Assembly (NCBI GenBank): GCA_913059205.1
Contig: CAJXRM010000018.1
Coordinates: 1 to 42,640, forward strand
Length of the DNA: 42,640 bases
DNA from: an uncultured Flavobacteriales bacterium
GTDB lineage: Bacteria; Bacteroidota; Bacteroidia; Flavobacteriales_D; Crocinitomicaceae
Direction of reading: 5' to 3'
Every line of letters starts with the position of its first letter. Within the stretch, counting starts at the first letter, position 1. Shown one piece after another: positions 1 to 6,586 of this stretch. The notes below the pieces were generated by a model. It did not search any database and was not told the DNA's origin. It was given only the letters and a program-made list of their open reading frames with translations. The position numbers and the translations under genes are program-made.

Positions 1-48
1 CGAGATTTCTGCCTGTCTCGTGGGCTCGGAGATGTGTATAAGAGACAG
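1..48. other. Illumina Nextera adapter and index (not genomic)
   Basis: The first 48 bases match the Nextera transposase adapter: the 19-base mosaic end AGATGTGTATAAGAGACAG closes the block at 48, preceded by GTCTCGTGGGCTCGG and an index whose complement reads AGGCAGAA. This is library sequence left on the contig end, so the genome starts at 49 and the gene there is cut artificially. Established knowledge of the adapter; the match is read directly. Confidence 0.97.
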
Positions 49-1103
49 CCTCTGAACAGCACGCCGTGCGGAACAATAACTCCTGCACGACCGGTAGGTA
101 ACAACGTTTCGACCATGTGTAAGATAAACGCATAATCTCCTTTCGATTTTGGCGGTAAACCGCGCATGAAACGTTTGTATTGATCTGCTGCCGCATCTTC
201 ATATCCCCATTTATCCAAGCTAAACGGAGGATTTGCCACAATAACATCGAATTTCATAAGACTTCCGTTCTCAACCAATTTAGGATTGTTAATGGTATCT
301 CCCCATTCCAAGCGTGCAGAATCTCTACCGTGCAGAAACATGTTTAGTTTTCCTAAAGCCCAAGTGTCACCGTTACTTTCTTGTCCGAATAAAGAATAAT
401 CGTTAGAAGGAGTTCCGTCTGGATTCTTCACTTCATCCGCTGCCGCATTCAATAGGGAAGTTGATCCGCAAGTAGGATCACAAATACGATTCCCAGGTTG
501 TGGATTCACCAATTTCGCTAATAGAACAGAGATTTCATGAGGTGTATAAAACTCTCCTCCTTTCTTTCCTGCTCCAGATGCAAAACGCTCCAACAAATAC
601 ATATACCCATTTCCAAGTATGTCTTCTGTACTTCCCAAAAGAGAAGGACGGAAATCCAATACTGGATTTGCAAAATCGTTAATTAAGGCTTTTAAATTTC
701 GGTTACGGTCTTTCGTTTGACCTAGTTTATCAGAATTGTAAGAGATATTACGGAATACACCTTCCAGCTTCTCCATGTTTTGGTCTTCAATCTTCGCCAA
801 TACTTTGTCGATCACTTCACCGATGTTGTCCGCGTTACGTTTTTCATAGATGTAATCAAACGTACAGTCTTCTGGAAGCACAAAACGTTCTCGTTTCAAT
901 TTACGCATGATAAGTTCTTCATCGTCACCGTATTGTCTTTGATACTCTTCGTAATGGTCTTTCCAGACATCACTCAAATATTTCAAGAACATGAATACCA
1001 GGATATAGTTTTTGTATTCAGAAGAATCTAATGTTCCTCTAAATGTGTCACATGCCGCCCAAAGCGATTTGTTGATTTGTTCTTGTGTTGGTTTTGTTTC
1101 CAT
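49..1103 (-). CDS. hsdM: Type I restriction-modification DNA methyltransferase subunit HsdM (3' end missing)
   Basis: N6-adenine methyltransferase (M) subunit of a type I-like system; it would pair with an S subunit to methylate the target sequence using S-adenosylmethionine. The visible 351 residues begin METKPTQEQI and include the N-terminal helical HsdM domain, the SAM-binding motif I at about 209-218 (DPTCGSTSLL), the catalytic motif IV NPPF at 291-294, and GRAGVIVPHGVLF at the cut end. Full HsdM proteins are about 480-550 residues, so roughly a third is lost at the adapter junction at base 48. The ATG lies one base after the stop of the upstream 111-aa gene, so it is the fourth gene of a tight operon. 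An hsdR gene may lie beyond the contig end. Family call is firm; specificity and activity are not deducible. Confidence 0.93.
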
Positions 1104-1104
1104 G

Positions 1105-1440
1105 TTAAATATTTTCAATTTCAACTTTATAATCTTCTACTGCTTTACTTACATTTCTTATGAACTCCATTTCTAGCTCAGGCAAAACTGATAACATGCT
1201 CTTACGAACAGCAGCTTCCCAATTATTAATCCTTTGCGTAAGCGCATTGTGCTGATTAATTCTGTTTTGAATTTCAGGATCTCCATGTTGTGCTTCAGGT
1301 GCTTCAACTCCGTCAAAAAACACTCCTCCTTGATTGCCAGAATTTCTTTGTTGATCTTGCAATTCTTTCAATTTAGTTCCCAACATCGTAATCATTGGGT
1401 CGATCAACTTAAACACTTTCTTTTTAGCTCCTTCTCTCAT
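1105..1440 (-). CDS. Small hypothetical protein in RM operon (111 aa)
   Basis: Not recognised. A 111-residue, soluble, mostly helical and charged protein with no signal peptide or membrane segment. It contains a Gly/Asn/Gln-rich patch near 30-45 (QQRNSGNQGG) followed by a Gln/Asn-rich helix and a C-terminal helix ending EDYKVEIENI. It sits between a half-size HsdS and HsdM with one-base spacing on both sides, which suggests co-translation and a job linked to the methyltransferase or specificity complex. That role is inference from position only. The ATG at 1440 is the only good start, and the reading frame is supported by the tight packing. Confidence 0.6.
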   Translation of the reverse strand: MREGAKKKVFKLIDPMITMLGTKLKELQDQQRNSGNQGGVFFDGVEAPEAQHGDPEIQNRINQHNALTQRINNWEAAVRKSMLSVLPELEMEFIRNVSKAVEDYKVEIENI

Positions 1441-1441
1441 A

Positions 1442-1894
1442 TTAACGTCTTAATTCAATTGGTAATTCATTTTTTGCTACATATAAACCTGTGGTTAACT
1501 CAAAGAGTTCAGCTTCTGCTTTAATATCAAAATACTGTGTAATTGTTTCTGTACCGTCGTTGATGTAATTTCTTACAGGTCGTTTGGTCGGCAGAACATT
1601 TAACGCTGATTGTGAAACGCCATAAGTAATCATTGCCTTATCTTCCTTTCTGAAACAACGAAGTAAGCACATGTTTTTTAGTACAAAATCTTGTTTATTC
1701 CCGTTCGGATCAACTCCGATGAAGTTGAAGTCTGCTTCGGGTTCAATTGTAATTTCTTCAATGTCTTCACTAGAATAAACTACTGACCATTTATGCTTTG
1801 GATTGGAGAGGCCCTCCTTTCCACTATCATGAAAGTCTGCATAGTCTTGACTGTAATCCTCATTGACTCGTCGAAATTTTATATTTATGGTCAT
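1442..1894 (-). CDS. Hypothetical protein in RM operon (150 aa)
   Basis: Not recognised. A 150-residue soluble protein with alternating beta-type segments (KWSVVYSSEDIEEITIEPEA, FNFIGVDPNGN) and a later stretch MITYGVSQSALNVLPTKRPV. No signal peptide or membrane segment is visible. Its ATG overlaps the stop of the upstream HsdS-like gene (ATGA, four bases), a sign of translational coupling. The following 111-aa gene starts one base after its stop. A role in the restriction-modification complex, for example as an accessory or inhibitory factor, would be inference from the operon only. Confidence 0.62.
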   Translation of the reverse strand: MTINIKFRRVNEDYSQDYADFHDSGKEGLSNPKHKWSVVYSSEDIEEITIEPEADFNFIGVDPNGNKQDFVLKNMCLLRCFRKEDKAMITYGVSQSALNVLPTKRPVRNYINDGTETITQYFDIKAEAELFELTTGLYVAKNELPIELRR

Positions 1895-2451
1895 AGTATT
1901 TCGCTTAGTGATTGGATTAAGGTCTGTTTTTCGTTCATCAACTCTTTGGTTAATTGTCGCTCTCTAATGGAGAGGTTGTAAATCCCTGCAATCAATTCTT
2001 GCTTCGATTTATCCAAAATTTGGATGGTTAGTTCGTCTAATATCGATTTTTTGATACTTGACACGGAAGCACCTTCTCTTGCTGTAATTAGATAACGCTG
2101 TGTAATTTGGCTGTTTAGAAACCATGTTAAATATCCCGGAAGCACATCGCTTGTTTCTAAGCGTATTACAAAAAACAGGGAGACAACAACTGCAGGATGA
2201 TTAAAATTGTATTCAAATGCACTATTATTATTGCCTCGCGCAAGAAATAATACATCTCCAGGTTGAAGCAACTGGTTGTTACTTATCTCGTTGAAATTTA
2301 CGGCATGTGGAATTCCAGAAAGAGTTGTGTAGTCTTCATTCAAGTCTTTCATTTGAATAACCCATACTTTCCCTTCAGGATTATTTTCCACTTTTGAACG
2401 GAACGTTTGTCCTGTAAAAATTGTTGCTATTTCTTTTAATTTCTTTTGCAT
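1891..2451 (-). CDS. hsdS: Half-size HsdS-like specificity subunit (single target-recognition domain)
   Basis: DNA-recognition subunit of a type I-like methyltransferase. The protein opens MQKKLKEIATIFTGQTFRSK and continues with VIQMKDLNE, the usual entry of an HsdS target-recognition domain. It then shows QPGDVLFLARGNNN and SVSSIKKSILDELTIQILDK, typical of the second half of a TRD, and ends in a helix (LSIRERQLTKELMNEKQTL) matching the conserved spacer coiled coil. Normal HsdS is about 400 residues with two TRDs; this has one TRD and one helix in about 186 residues, so it probably works as a dimer. The ATG at 2451 was chosen over an in-frame TTG at 2472. The start codon lies inside one copy of a 24-bp direct repeat. 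HsdS-like call is good; dimer use is inference. Confidence 0.8.
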   Translation of the reverse strand: MQKKLKEIATIFTGQTFRSKVENNPEGKVWVIQMKDLNEDYTTLSGIPHAVNFNEISNNQLLQPGDVLFLARGNNNSAFEYNFNHPAVVVSLFFVIRLETSDVLPGYLTWFLNSQITQRYLITAREGASVSSIKKSILDELTIQILDKSKQELIAGIYNLSIRERQLTKELMNEKQTLIQSLSEIL

Positions 2452-2470
2452 CAGTTTGTGATTACAGAGC
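2447..2470 (-). repeat. 24-bp direct repeat, start-proximal copy
   Basis: On the minus strand this begins GCTCTGTAATCACAAACTGA and contains the ATG of the HsdS-like gene. It matches the copy at 2506-2529 at 21 of 24 positions, with the two copies 59 bp apart in the same orientation. Placement over the start codon suggests a binding site for a repressor or a recombination/duplication scar. Confidence 0.7.
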
Positions 2471-2505
2471 AAACTTACTTCCTTTTTTTGGATAAAACAA
2501 GAAAG

Positions 2506-2529
2506 TGTATCAGTTTTTTATTACAGAGC
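2506..2529 (-). repeat. 24-bp direct repeat, upstream copy
   Basis: Minus-strand sequence begins GCTCTGTAATAAAAAACTGA; differs from the copy at 2447-2470 at three positions. It lies in the 252-bp leader between the DnaC-like gene and the restriction-modification operon. No other gene or clear promoter box was seen in that leader. Confidence 0.7.
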
Positions 2530-2703
2530 TTTATTTCTATCATGAAACGTAGAAGAACATTGAAATTTTAATGAACGTTTCCATTTACATTTTGTGATGC
2601 GATAACCTGTAAAAATAAAGAGGGGTTGTTTTCAAAGAAACATCAAAGTTTTACGGAGCGAAACACACCAAATTATGGTAAGTATCGCGCTGAATTTCTA
2701 AAT

Positions 2704-3330
2704 TTATTTTCGTTTGTCTTTCGTTTCCATCGGAAATGAAATAAGATTGAACATACTTCTTAAGCGAGAGCGCACACGGTTGCCATATAATTTTTCTAAT
2801 TCTTCTGCATTCAAATTCGTTGTTGCATGGGTTAAGATACCATAGTTCACATGTAAATCATATCGATGCAGTAGTATTTCCCCAATCGTATTGCATTCAT
2901 TTCCGAAATGCTTAATGTTCTGTTCAACACCCAGATCATCTATGCAAAACGCTTTTTCTCGTCTTCCATAACGGTGAATGATTTCATAACCATCTTTGTG
3001 GAACTCATTAGCGATTTCACGTGTGCTTTTTACCTGGTACTTTTGATGTGGATACATGAATTCTGGTAGGAGTGTAATCAAAGATGTTTTTCCACAACCA
3101 ACTGGACCAGTTAATAGAATTCCTTTGCTGAGGTCAATACCATAATTTGCACAATGTTCGTCTTCGCCAATTGCATAGGAAATAAGTTTGTGAAGAATTG
3201 CAAGATCTTTTTTTTGAATTTGGAAGTTTGTACCGTATTTTTTCTTACCTAAATAGTTTAGGAGTTTAAGACAGGAGTTGAAATCGAATTGACGATAATT
3301 GTCCACGATTGTATAGCATTTTTGTAACAT
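2704..3330 (-). CDS. DnaC-like AAA+ ATPase of the mobile element
   Basis: A 208-residue P-loop ATPase of the DnaC/IstB helicase-loader type often found in Bacteroidota integrative elements. Walker A is GPVGCGKTS at 75-83, Walker B is AFCIDDLG at 127-134, and a sensor-like segment THATTNL follows at about 167. It ends with an Arg-rich stretch (NRVRSRLRSMFNL) that could hold the arginine finger. No signal peptide is present; it is cytoplasmic. It lies 94 bp downstream of the DnaD-like gene in the same orientation, so both probably serve replication of the circular form. No DnaB partner is encoded in the window, so it may load the host helicase. The ATPase class is firm; the replication role is inferred from context. 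Confidence 0.82.
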   Translation of the reverse strand: MLQKCYTIVDNYRQFDFNSCLKLLNYLGKKKYGTNFQIQKKDLAILHKLISYAIGEDEHCANYGIDLSKGILLTGPVGCGKTSLITLLPEFMYPHQKYQVKSTREIANEFHKDGYEIIHRYGRREKAFCIDDLGVEQNIKHFGNECNTIGEILLHRYDLHVNYGILTHATTNLNAEELEKLYGNRVRSRLRSMFNLISFPMETKDKRK

Positions 3331-3424
3331 GATGTGGAATTTAAGATTTGATTGAGTTTCGCGATTTTAGTTTTTTGCGAATCCAAAGAATAATTAGAGT
3401 AATGATTGTCATTGTTTAGTTTTT

Positions 3425-4117
3425 TTAGAGTGGGATTGAATAATCTTTGTTTTGATTGACGTTAAGGTTTCCACTCGCGCTCTTCGACGAGCTCAGGGAG
3501 CGAGTAGCGAATTCTTCAGATCGGCGGATCCAATTTCGAGCTGCAGCTTGCCAGTTTTTCATTTTGGCTTTTCCACCTACAAGCCATCCGTTGGATTCAA
3601 AATGGTTGAAGAATTTCTCAGCTTGGTCAATAGATGAATTGTTTTCACTAAAAAAATCCTTTACCTCATCTATCGGAGGAGGAGAAAACGTAGTTTTCCC
3701 TTTATTAGGTTTAGATGTTTTATTGTTTCTATTGTTTAAACTGTTTATAGAAGGTCTCACGAGAGTTACAGCAGTTGTATCAGTAGTCTTATTATCAGTT
3801 GTATCAATACTGTTATCAGTAGTTGTATCAAATATGTACAAGTTGACAAGACTTCCTTTCATGGGATTATGAGAAGGCATATACTCGATGTAGCCCCATT
3901 CATCCAATTGCTTTAAGCATTTAGTGTAAGTGTTTGCTGAACCAATCTTTGAAACTGTCATCAACTCTGACCTGCAGATGGAAATTGGATTTTGAAATTT
4001 GTACCGATTCCATGAATGAAAAAGTCCATAATACAGGCTCACGTGCCAAGGACTTAAACGAGTGTCTTCGTAAAAACGCTCCGAGATTTTCTCCAGATGT
4101 CGAATGTAATTGACCAT
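3425..4117 (-). CDS. DnaD/replication-initiator-like winged-helix protein of the mobile element
   Basis: A 230-residue protein with an N-terminal winged-helix-like part (about 1-95; SRSEL-type turn in ICRSELMTVSKIGSANTYTK). A Thr/Asp/Asn-rich linker follows at about 98-120, made of short TTD repeats. A C-terminal motif at about 165-197 (AEKFFNHFESNGWLVGG then MKNWQAAARNWIRR) is common in Bacteroidota mobile-element and phage initiator-like proteins. The linker DNA carries repeated gttgtatca units. A 39-bp REP-like palindrome at 3471-3509 is absorbed in frame near the C-terminus and codes TRSLSSSKSAS. It lies between the HTH genes and the DnaC-like ATPase, which fits a primosome or initiator function. 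Exact biochemical role is inference. Confidence 0.72.
   Translation of the reverse strand: MVNYIRHLEKISERFYEDTRLSPWHVSLYYGLFHSWNRYKFQNPISICRSELMTVSKIGSANTYTKCLKQLDEWGYIEYMPSHNPMKGSLVNLYIFDTTTDNSIDTTDNKTTDTTAVTLVRPSINSLNNRNNKTSKPNKGKTTFSPPPIDEVKDFFSENNSSIDQAEKFFNHFESNGWLVGGKAKMKNWQAAARNWIRRSEEFATRSLSSSKSASGNLNVNQNKDYSIPL
3471..3509. repeat. REP-like palindromic element inside a coding region
   Basis: A 39-bp GC-rich block in AT-rich surroundings. Outer arms ACTCGC (3473-3478) and GCGAGT (3500-3505) are complementary, and the centre CTTCGACGAGCTCAGGGAGC resembles the dispersed Bacteroidota palindrome of the form CTTCGACAAGCTCAG. Its length is a multiple of three and it adds 13 codons to the DnaD-like gene without breaking the frame. 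Resemblance to the dispersed family is from memory, not a search. Confidence 0.6.
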
Positions 4118-4125
4118 GATTCAGA

Positions 4126-4422
4126 TTAACAACCACACTGGTTGCGTTGCGCTTTTTTATAATTTGACTCGAGTAATTTTTCAATGTCCAAACGCTTGTA
4201 TAAAATGCGTCCATGCACTTTTGAAAATGGTAGTGCTCCACATTTTCGTAGTCGTTGAATTGACCTTTCACTCATCCGTAAAACTTGCATCACTTCCAAT
4301 TTATCTAACCATTGACTTTTGAGATCAATGGTTTGAGTAGCTTTATAGTGTTCCATTGTGCGCGTCAGTTCTTTGAGGTCGCTTGTAATTGTTTGTAGAA
4401 TTTGTGTGTTTGTCATGATCAT
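4126..4422 (-). CDS. Excisionase-like helix-turn-helix protein (98 aa)
   Basis: Small DNA-binding protein of the HTH_17/MerR-like excisionase group. The helix-turn-helix is at about 40-75: WLDKLEVMQVLRMSERSIQR, then the wing LPFSKVHGRILYKRLDIEKL. Such proteins in Bacteroidota elements control excision or transcription of transfer genes. The ATG at 4422 directly abuts the stop of the preceding 99-aa gene, and the DnaD-like gene begins 8 bp after its stop, so the three form one unit. A second ATG two codons downstream (4416) is an alternative start. A paralogue lies directly upstream. Fold is clear; target is unknown. Confidence 0.82.
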   Translation of the reverse strand: MIMTNTQILQTITSDLKELTRTMEHYKATQTIDLKSQWLDKLEVMQVLRMSERSIQRLRKCGALPFSKVHGRILYKRLDIEKLLESNYKKAQRNQCGC

Positions 4423-4722
4423 TTAGATTTCAAAGTTTTTGTTTCTCATGTTTTCGTCTAGGATGCGTTCTATATCATGTTTGTTATAGAACAGAACTCC
4501 ACCTACTTTTGAATAAGGAATTGTTCCATTGATTCTGAGGTTCTGAAGAGTTCCAGGAGAAACACCTAAAAGCCGTTGAACTTGGTGAGATTTAAGCCAT
4601 TTTTTTTCTTCTTGTGGAGGTACGGGCTTGTCTTGTTTTTTATCCAAAAGGTCTTTAATGTTGGATAATAATTCCCATTTGAATTGCTCGAGGTCTTCGG
4701 GCGTAATAATACTTGTTGCCAT
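4423..4722 (-). CDS. Excisionase-like helix-turn-helix protein (99 aa)
   Basis: Paralogue of the next gene, with the same HTH_17 layout at about 45-85: WLKSHQVQRLLGVSPGTLQN followed by GTIPYSKVGGVLFYNKHDIE. The N-terminus is a charged helix with a Lys/Gln/Pro-rich linker. It is the first gene of the replication/regulation unit and reads away from a 421-bp non-coding zone with repeats and a hairpin, so it may bind those repeats. Two consecutive HTH genes of this kind are typical for Bacteroidota integrative elements. Function as excisionase or repressor is inferred. Confidence 0.82.
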   Translation of the reverse strand: MATSIITPEDLEQFKWELLSNIKDLLDKKQDKPVPPQEEKKWLKSHQVQRLLGVSPGTLQNLRINGTIPYSKVGGVLFYNKHDIERILDENMRNKNFEI

Positions 4723-4779
4723 TCGATTTGTTTTTTATGTTCGATGACAAATTTGTGGGTGTTTGATAAAGTTTTTTTC

Positions 4780-4802
4780 CAAGTTGGTCGAACCTTGGGT
4801 GA
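4780..4802 (-). repeat. Iteron-like 23-bp repeat, copy 1
   Basis: Plus strand begins CCAAGTTGGTCGAACCTTGG; 21 of 23 positions match the copy at 4943-4965. The unit is itself partly palindromic (CCAAG...CTTGG), as expected for a dimeric protein's binding site. Confidence 0.65.
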
Positions 4803-4885
4803 AATAAATTTTGAATTGTAGTAGGAATAGGGGATTGATGCAATTGTGATTGAAACACTGAAAAATGAGAGGGGAAATAGGCTAG

Positions 4886-4912
4886 AAAACCGTTAATTTT
4901 CTGAACGGTTTT
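4886..4912. other. Hairpin between the two iteron-like repeats
   Basis: AAAACCGTT (4886-4894) and AACGGTTTT (4904-4912) form a perfect 9-bp stem with a 9-base loop. It could be a bidirectional terminator with a short T-run, but the position between two repeats also fits a structured origin element. Confidence 0.55.
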
Positions 4913-4942
4913 ATTGGGCTGTAGAAGTTTTGGATAAAACGA

Positions 4943-4965
4943 CCAAGTTGGTCGGAACTTGGGTG
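4943..4965 (-). repeat. Iteron-like 23-bp repeat, copy 2
   Basis: Plus strand begins CCAAGTTGGTCGGAACTTGG; differs from copy 1 at two positions and has the same orientation. See copy 1 for the likely meaning. Confidence 0.65.
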
Positions 4966-5143
4966 TTTTTGATTGGTGAAATGAGTGAGTTAAAACATTA
5001 ATAATCAACAGGAGGCATAGCGTGTAGGAGATTTTGACTATTTTAGGAGGATCAATTTATGGAATAAAGGTGATGGTGCTTGGTAACTGTCAATGATAGC
5101 AAATGGATGTAATACTATCTGGCGACCATCAAAAACGGAAAGT

Positions 5144-6586
5144 ATGAAAGCAGTAACGAAAGAAATACGGAAGTTTAAATTCACTGAAACAATACACACA
5201 ATTGTTCTGACACTATTCATACTGATTAATTTATTTTGTATTGAAACAATAACTGCTCAGATTCAGACATTTCCCAACTCAAATCAGCCACCAAAAGCAC
5301 GAACTCTTCAAGAATTACACCAACAGCAACAAGTTCAAGCTCAACGTCAGAACAGGCAGCAAATGGAAAGACTTGGATCTCAGCCTCCACCGTTACAACA
5401 ACAAATTACCTTTGATTACTACGACCAACAAGCCATTGTAAAACAACGAAAAGAACAGGAACTTTACCATCTTATCAACTCTATTAATAATGAAACACGT
5501 CCAAACACAAAGATTTCAGAAGAATCTAATTCCTTGTTTTTGATTGCGGATACCAGTTCAATGACTTTTAAAAATCACTCACAACACTATAACACAGCTT
5601 ACAATGAAATTTCTGATATGCTTTCCGGCAAGAAGGAATTAAGCCTTAAACGAACCGTGTTTGTAATCGAAAATGCATACCATCAAAACAAACTGAATTA
5701 TGATAGATACAGTAAACAAATAGATGAACTGGTGAGTGTTTGCAAACAAATTTTGAGAAAAGAAAATTTGAAAACGGACAATTATATCGCTTGTCATTAT
5801 GCAATTCAAAAACTGTTTTCTGAATCTTTCACTTATAAAAACACTGCGGGGAAAACAATTTCATTCAAACCTTTTGGTTATGACTTTGATGATTATATGG
5901 GAAATGAAGATTTTACAAAAATGTTTGTTACCAAACTATTAGAAACTAAAACAGGACAATGTCATTCTCTCCCTTTGCTATATCTTATTGTAGCTGAAGA
6001 ACTGAATGTCAATGCATACCTTGGATTAGCCCCAAATCATTCATATGTTAAATTTGGCAACCAATACCAATCTTATAATTTTGAAACCACTAACGGGACT
6101 TTCGTTACTGATCAATGGATTGTAAAATCGGGCTATATTTCTTCCTCAGCTATTAAAAATCAAATTTACCTTGCTCCACTTACCAAACAACAGGTAATTG
6201 CCGAATGCCTAGTTGATTTATCAGCAGGGTTAGAAAATTATGTTGGAGAAAGTGACTTCACAATTAAATGTGCAAGTTCTGCGCTCCACTATTTCCCCAA
6301 AAGTATTCGTTCCATGCTGACTGTTCATGGCTTTGTAGTTGCGCATTGTGCCAATACAGCTAAAAAATACAATTATCCTAAGGAAAAGGATTATTATAAA
6401 TATCCCGAACTAAAAAAACAGTTTGATAATATGGTGGAATTTGAATTGCAAATTGAGCAAACAGGATATATAAAAATTCCCCCTGAACAATATGAACAGT
6501 GGCAGTTGACTACGAATGAAGAAAAACAAAAACAGGAACACTTAAAACAATTGGATAAATTACAACAAAGTGCCAATGAACATTAA
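5144..6586 (+). CDS. Secreted transglutaminase/SirB1-like protein A
   Basis: Exported protein with a papain-like transglutaminase core. The ATG at 5144 gives 480 residues starting MKAVTKEIRKFKF with a hydrophobic helix and a signal-peptidase-I type end (TITAQ); a start at 5093 would bury the signal peptide. A Gln/Pro-rich stretch follows (about 50-90). The catalytic-type Cys is in TGQCHSLPLLY (C273) and the His in LAPNHSYVKF (H299), spaced as in SirB1/transglutaminase-like proteins; a third Asp/Asn was not assigned. The C-terminal 150 residues are helical and TPR-like. Its stop overlaps the start of a paralogue by 17 bases, so the pair is probably co-translated. Protease, amidase or scaffold activity cannot be told apart here. 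Confidence 0.75.
   Translation: MKAVTKEIRKFKFTETIHTIVLTLFILINLFCIETITAQIQTFPNSNQPPKARTLQELHQQQQVQAQRQNRQQMERLGSQPPPLQQQITFDYYDQQAIVKQRKEQELYHLINSINNETRPNTKISEESNSLFLIADTSSMTFKNHSQHYNTAYNEISDMLSGKKELSLKRTVFVIENAYHQNKLNYDRYSKQIDELVSVCKQILRKENLKTDNYIACHYAIQKLFSESFTYKNTAGKTISFKPFGYDFDDYMGNEDFTKMFVTKLLETKTGQCHSLPLLYLIVAEELNVNAYLGLAPNHSYVKFGNQYQSYNFETTNGTFVTDQWIVKSGYISSSAIKNQIYLAPLTKQQVIAECLVDLSAGLENYVGESDFTIKCASSALHYFPKSIRSMLTVHGFVVAHCANTAKKYNYPKEKDYYKYPELKKQFDNMVEFELQIEQTGYIKIPPEQYEQWQLTTNEEKQKQEHLKQLDKLQQSANEH

Larger units (their letters stand above)
4723..5143. other. Non-coding zone with repeats and hairpin; possible origin/control region
   Basis: No credible gene lies in these 421 bases between the divergently read HTH genes and the cargo. 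It contains two 23-bp direct repeats 163 bp apart with a 9-bp-stem hairpin between them, and a shorter CACCCA repeat on the minus strand near 4756-4761. Position next to initiator-type genes suggests an origin of the excised circle, or an operator for the HTH proteins. Its last part leads into the start at 5144. Confidence 0.45.

Noticed and set aside
500..1031. Plus-strand frames over hsdM as genes
   Set aside because: They are antisense to a well-conserved methyltransferase gene.
3456..3872. A plus-strand open frame opposite the DnaD-like gene
   Set aside because: Antisense shadow of a coding region with repeats; no motif or start signal of its own.
4655..5008. A 117-codon minus-strand open frame across the repeat/hairpin zone
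   Set aside because: It overlaps the start of the HTH gene, has no family likeness, and its sequence simply reads through the direct repeats; the zone is better seen as non-coding.
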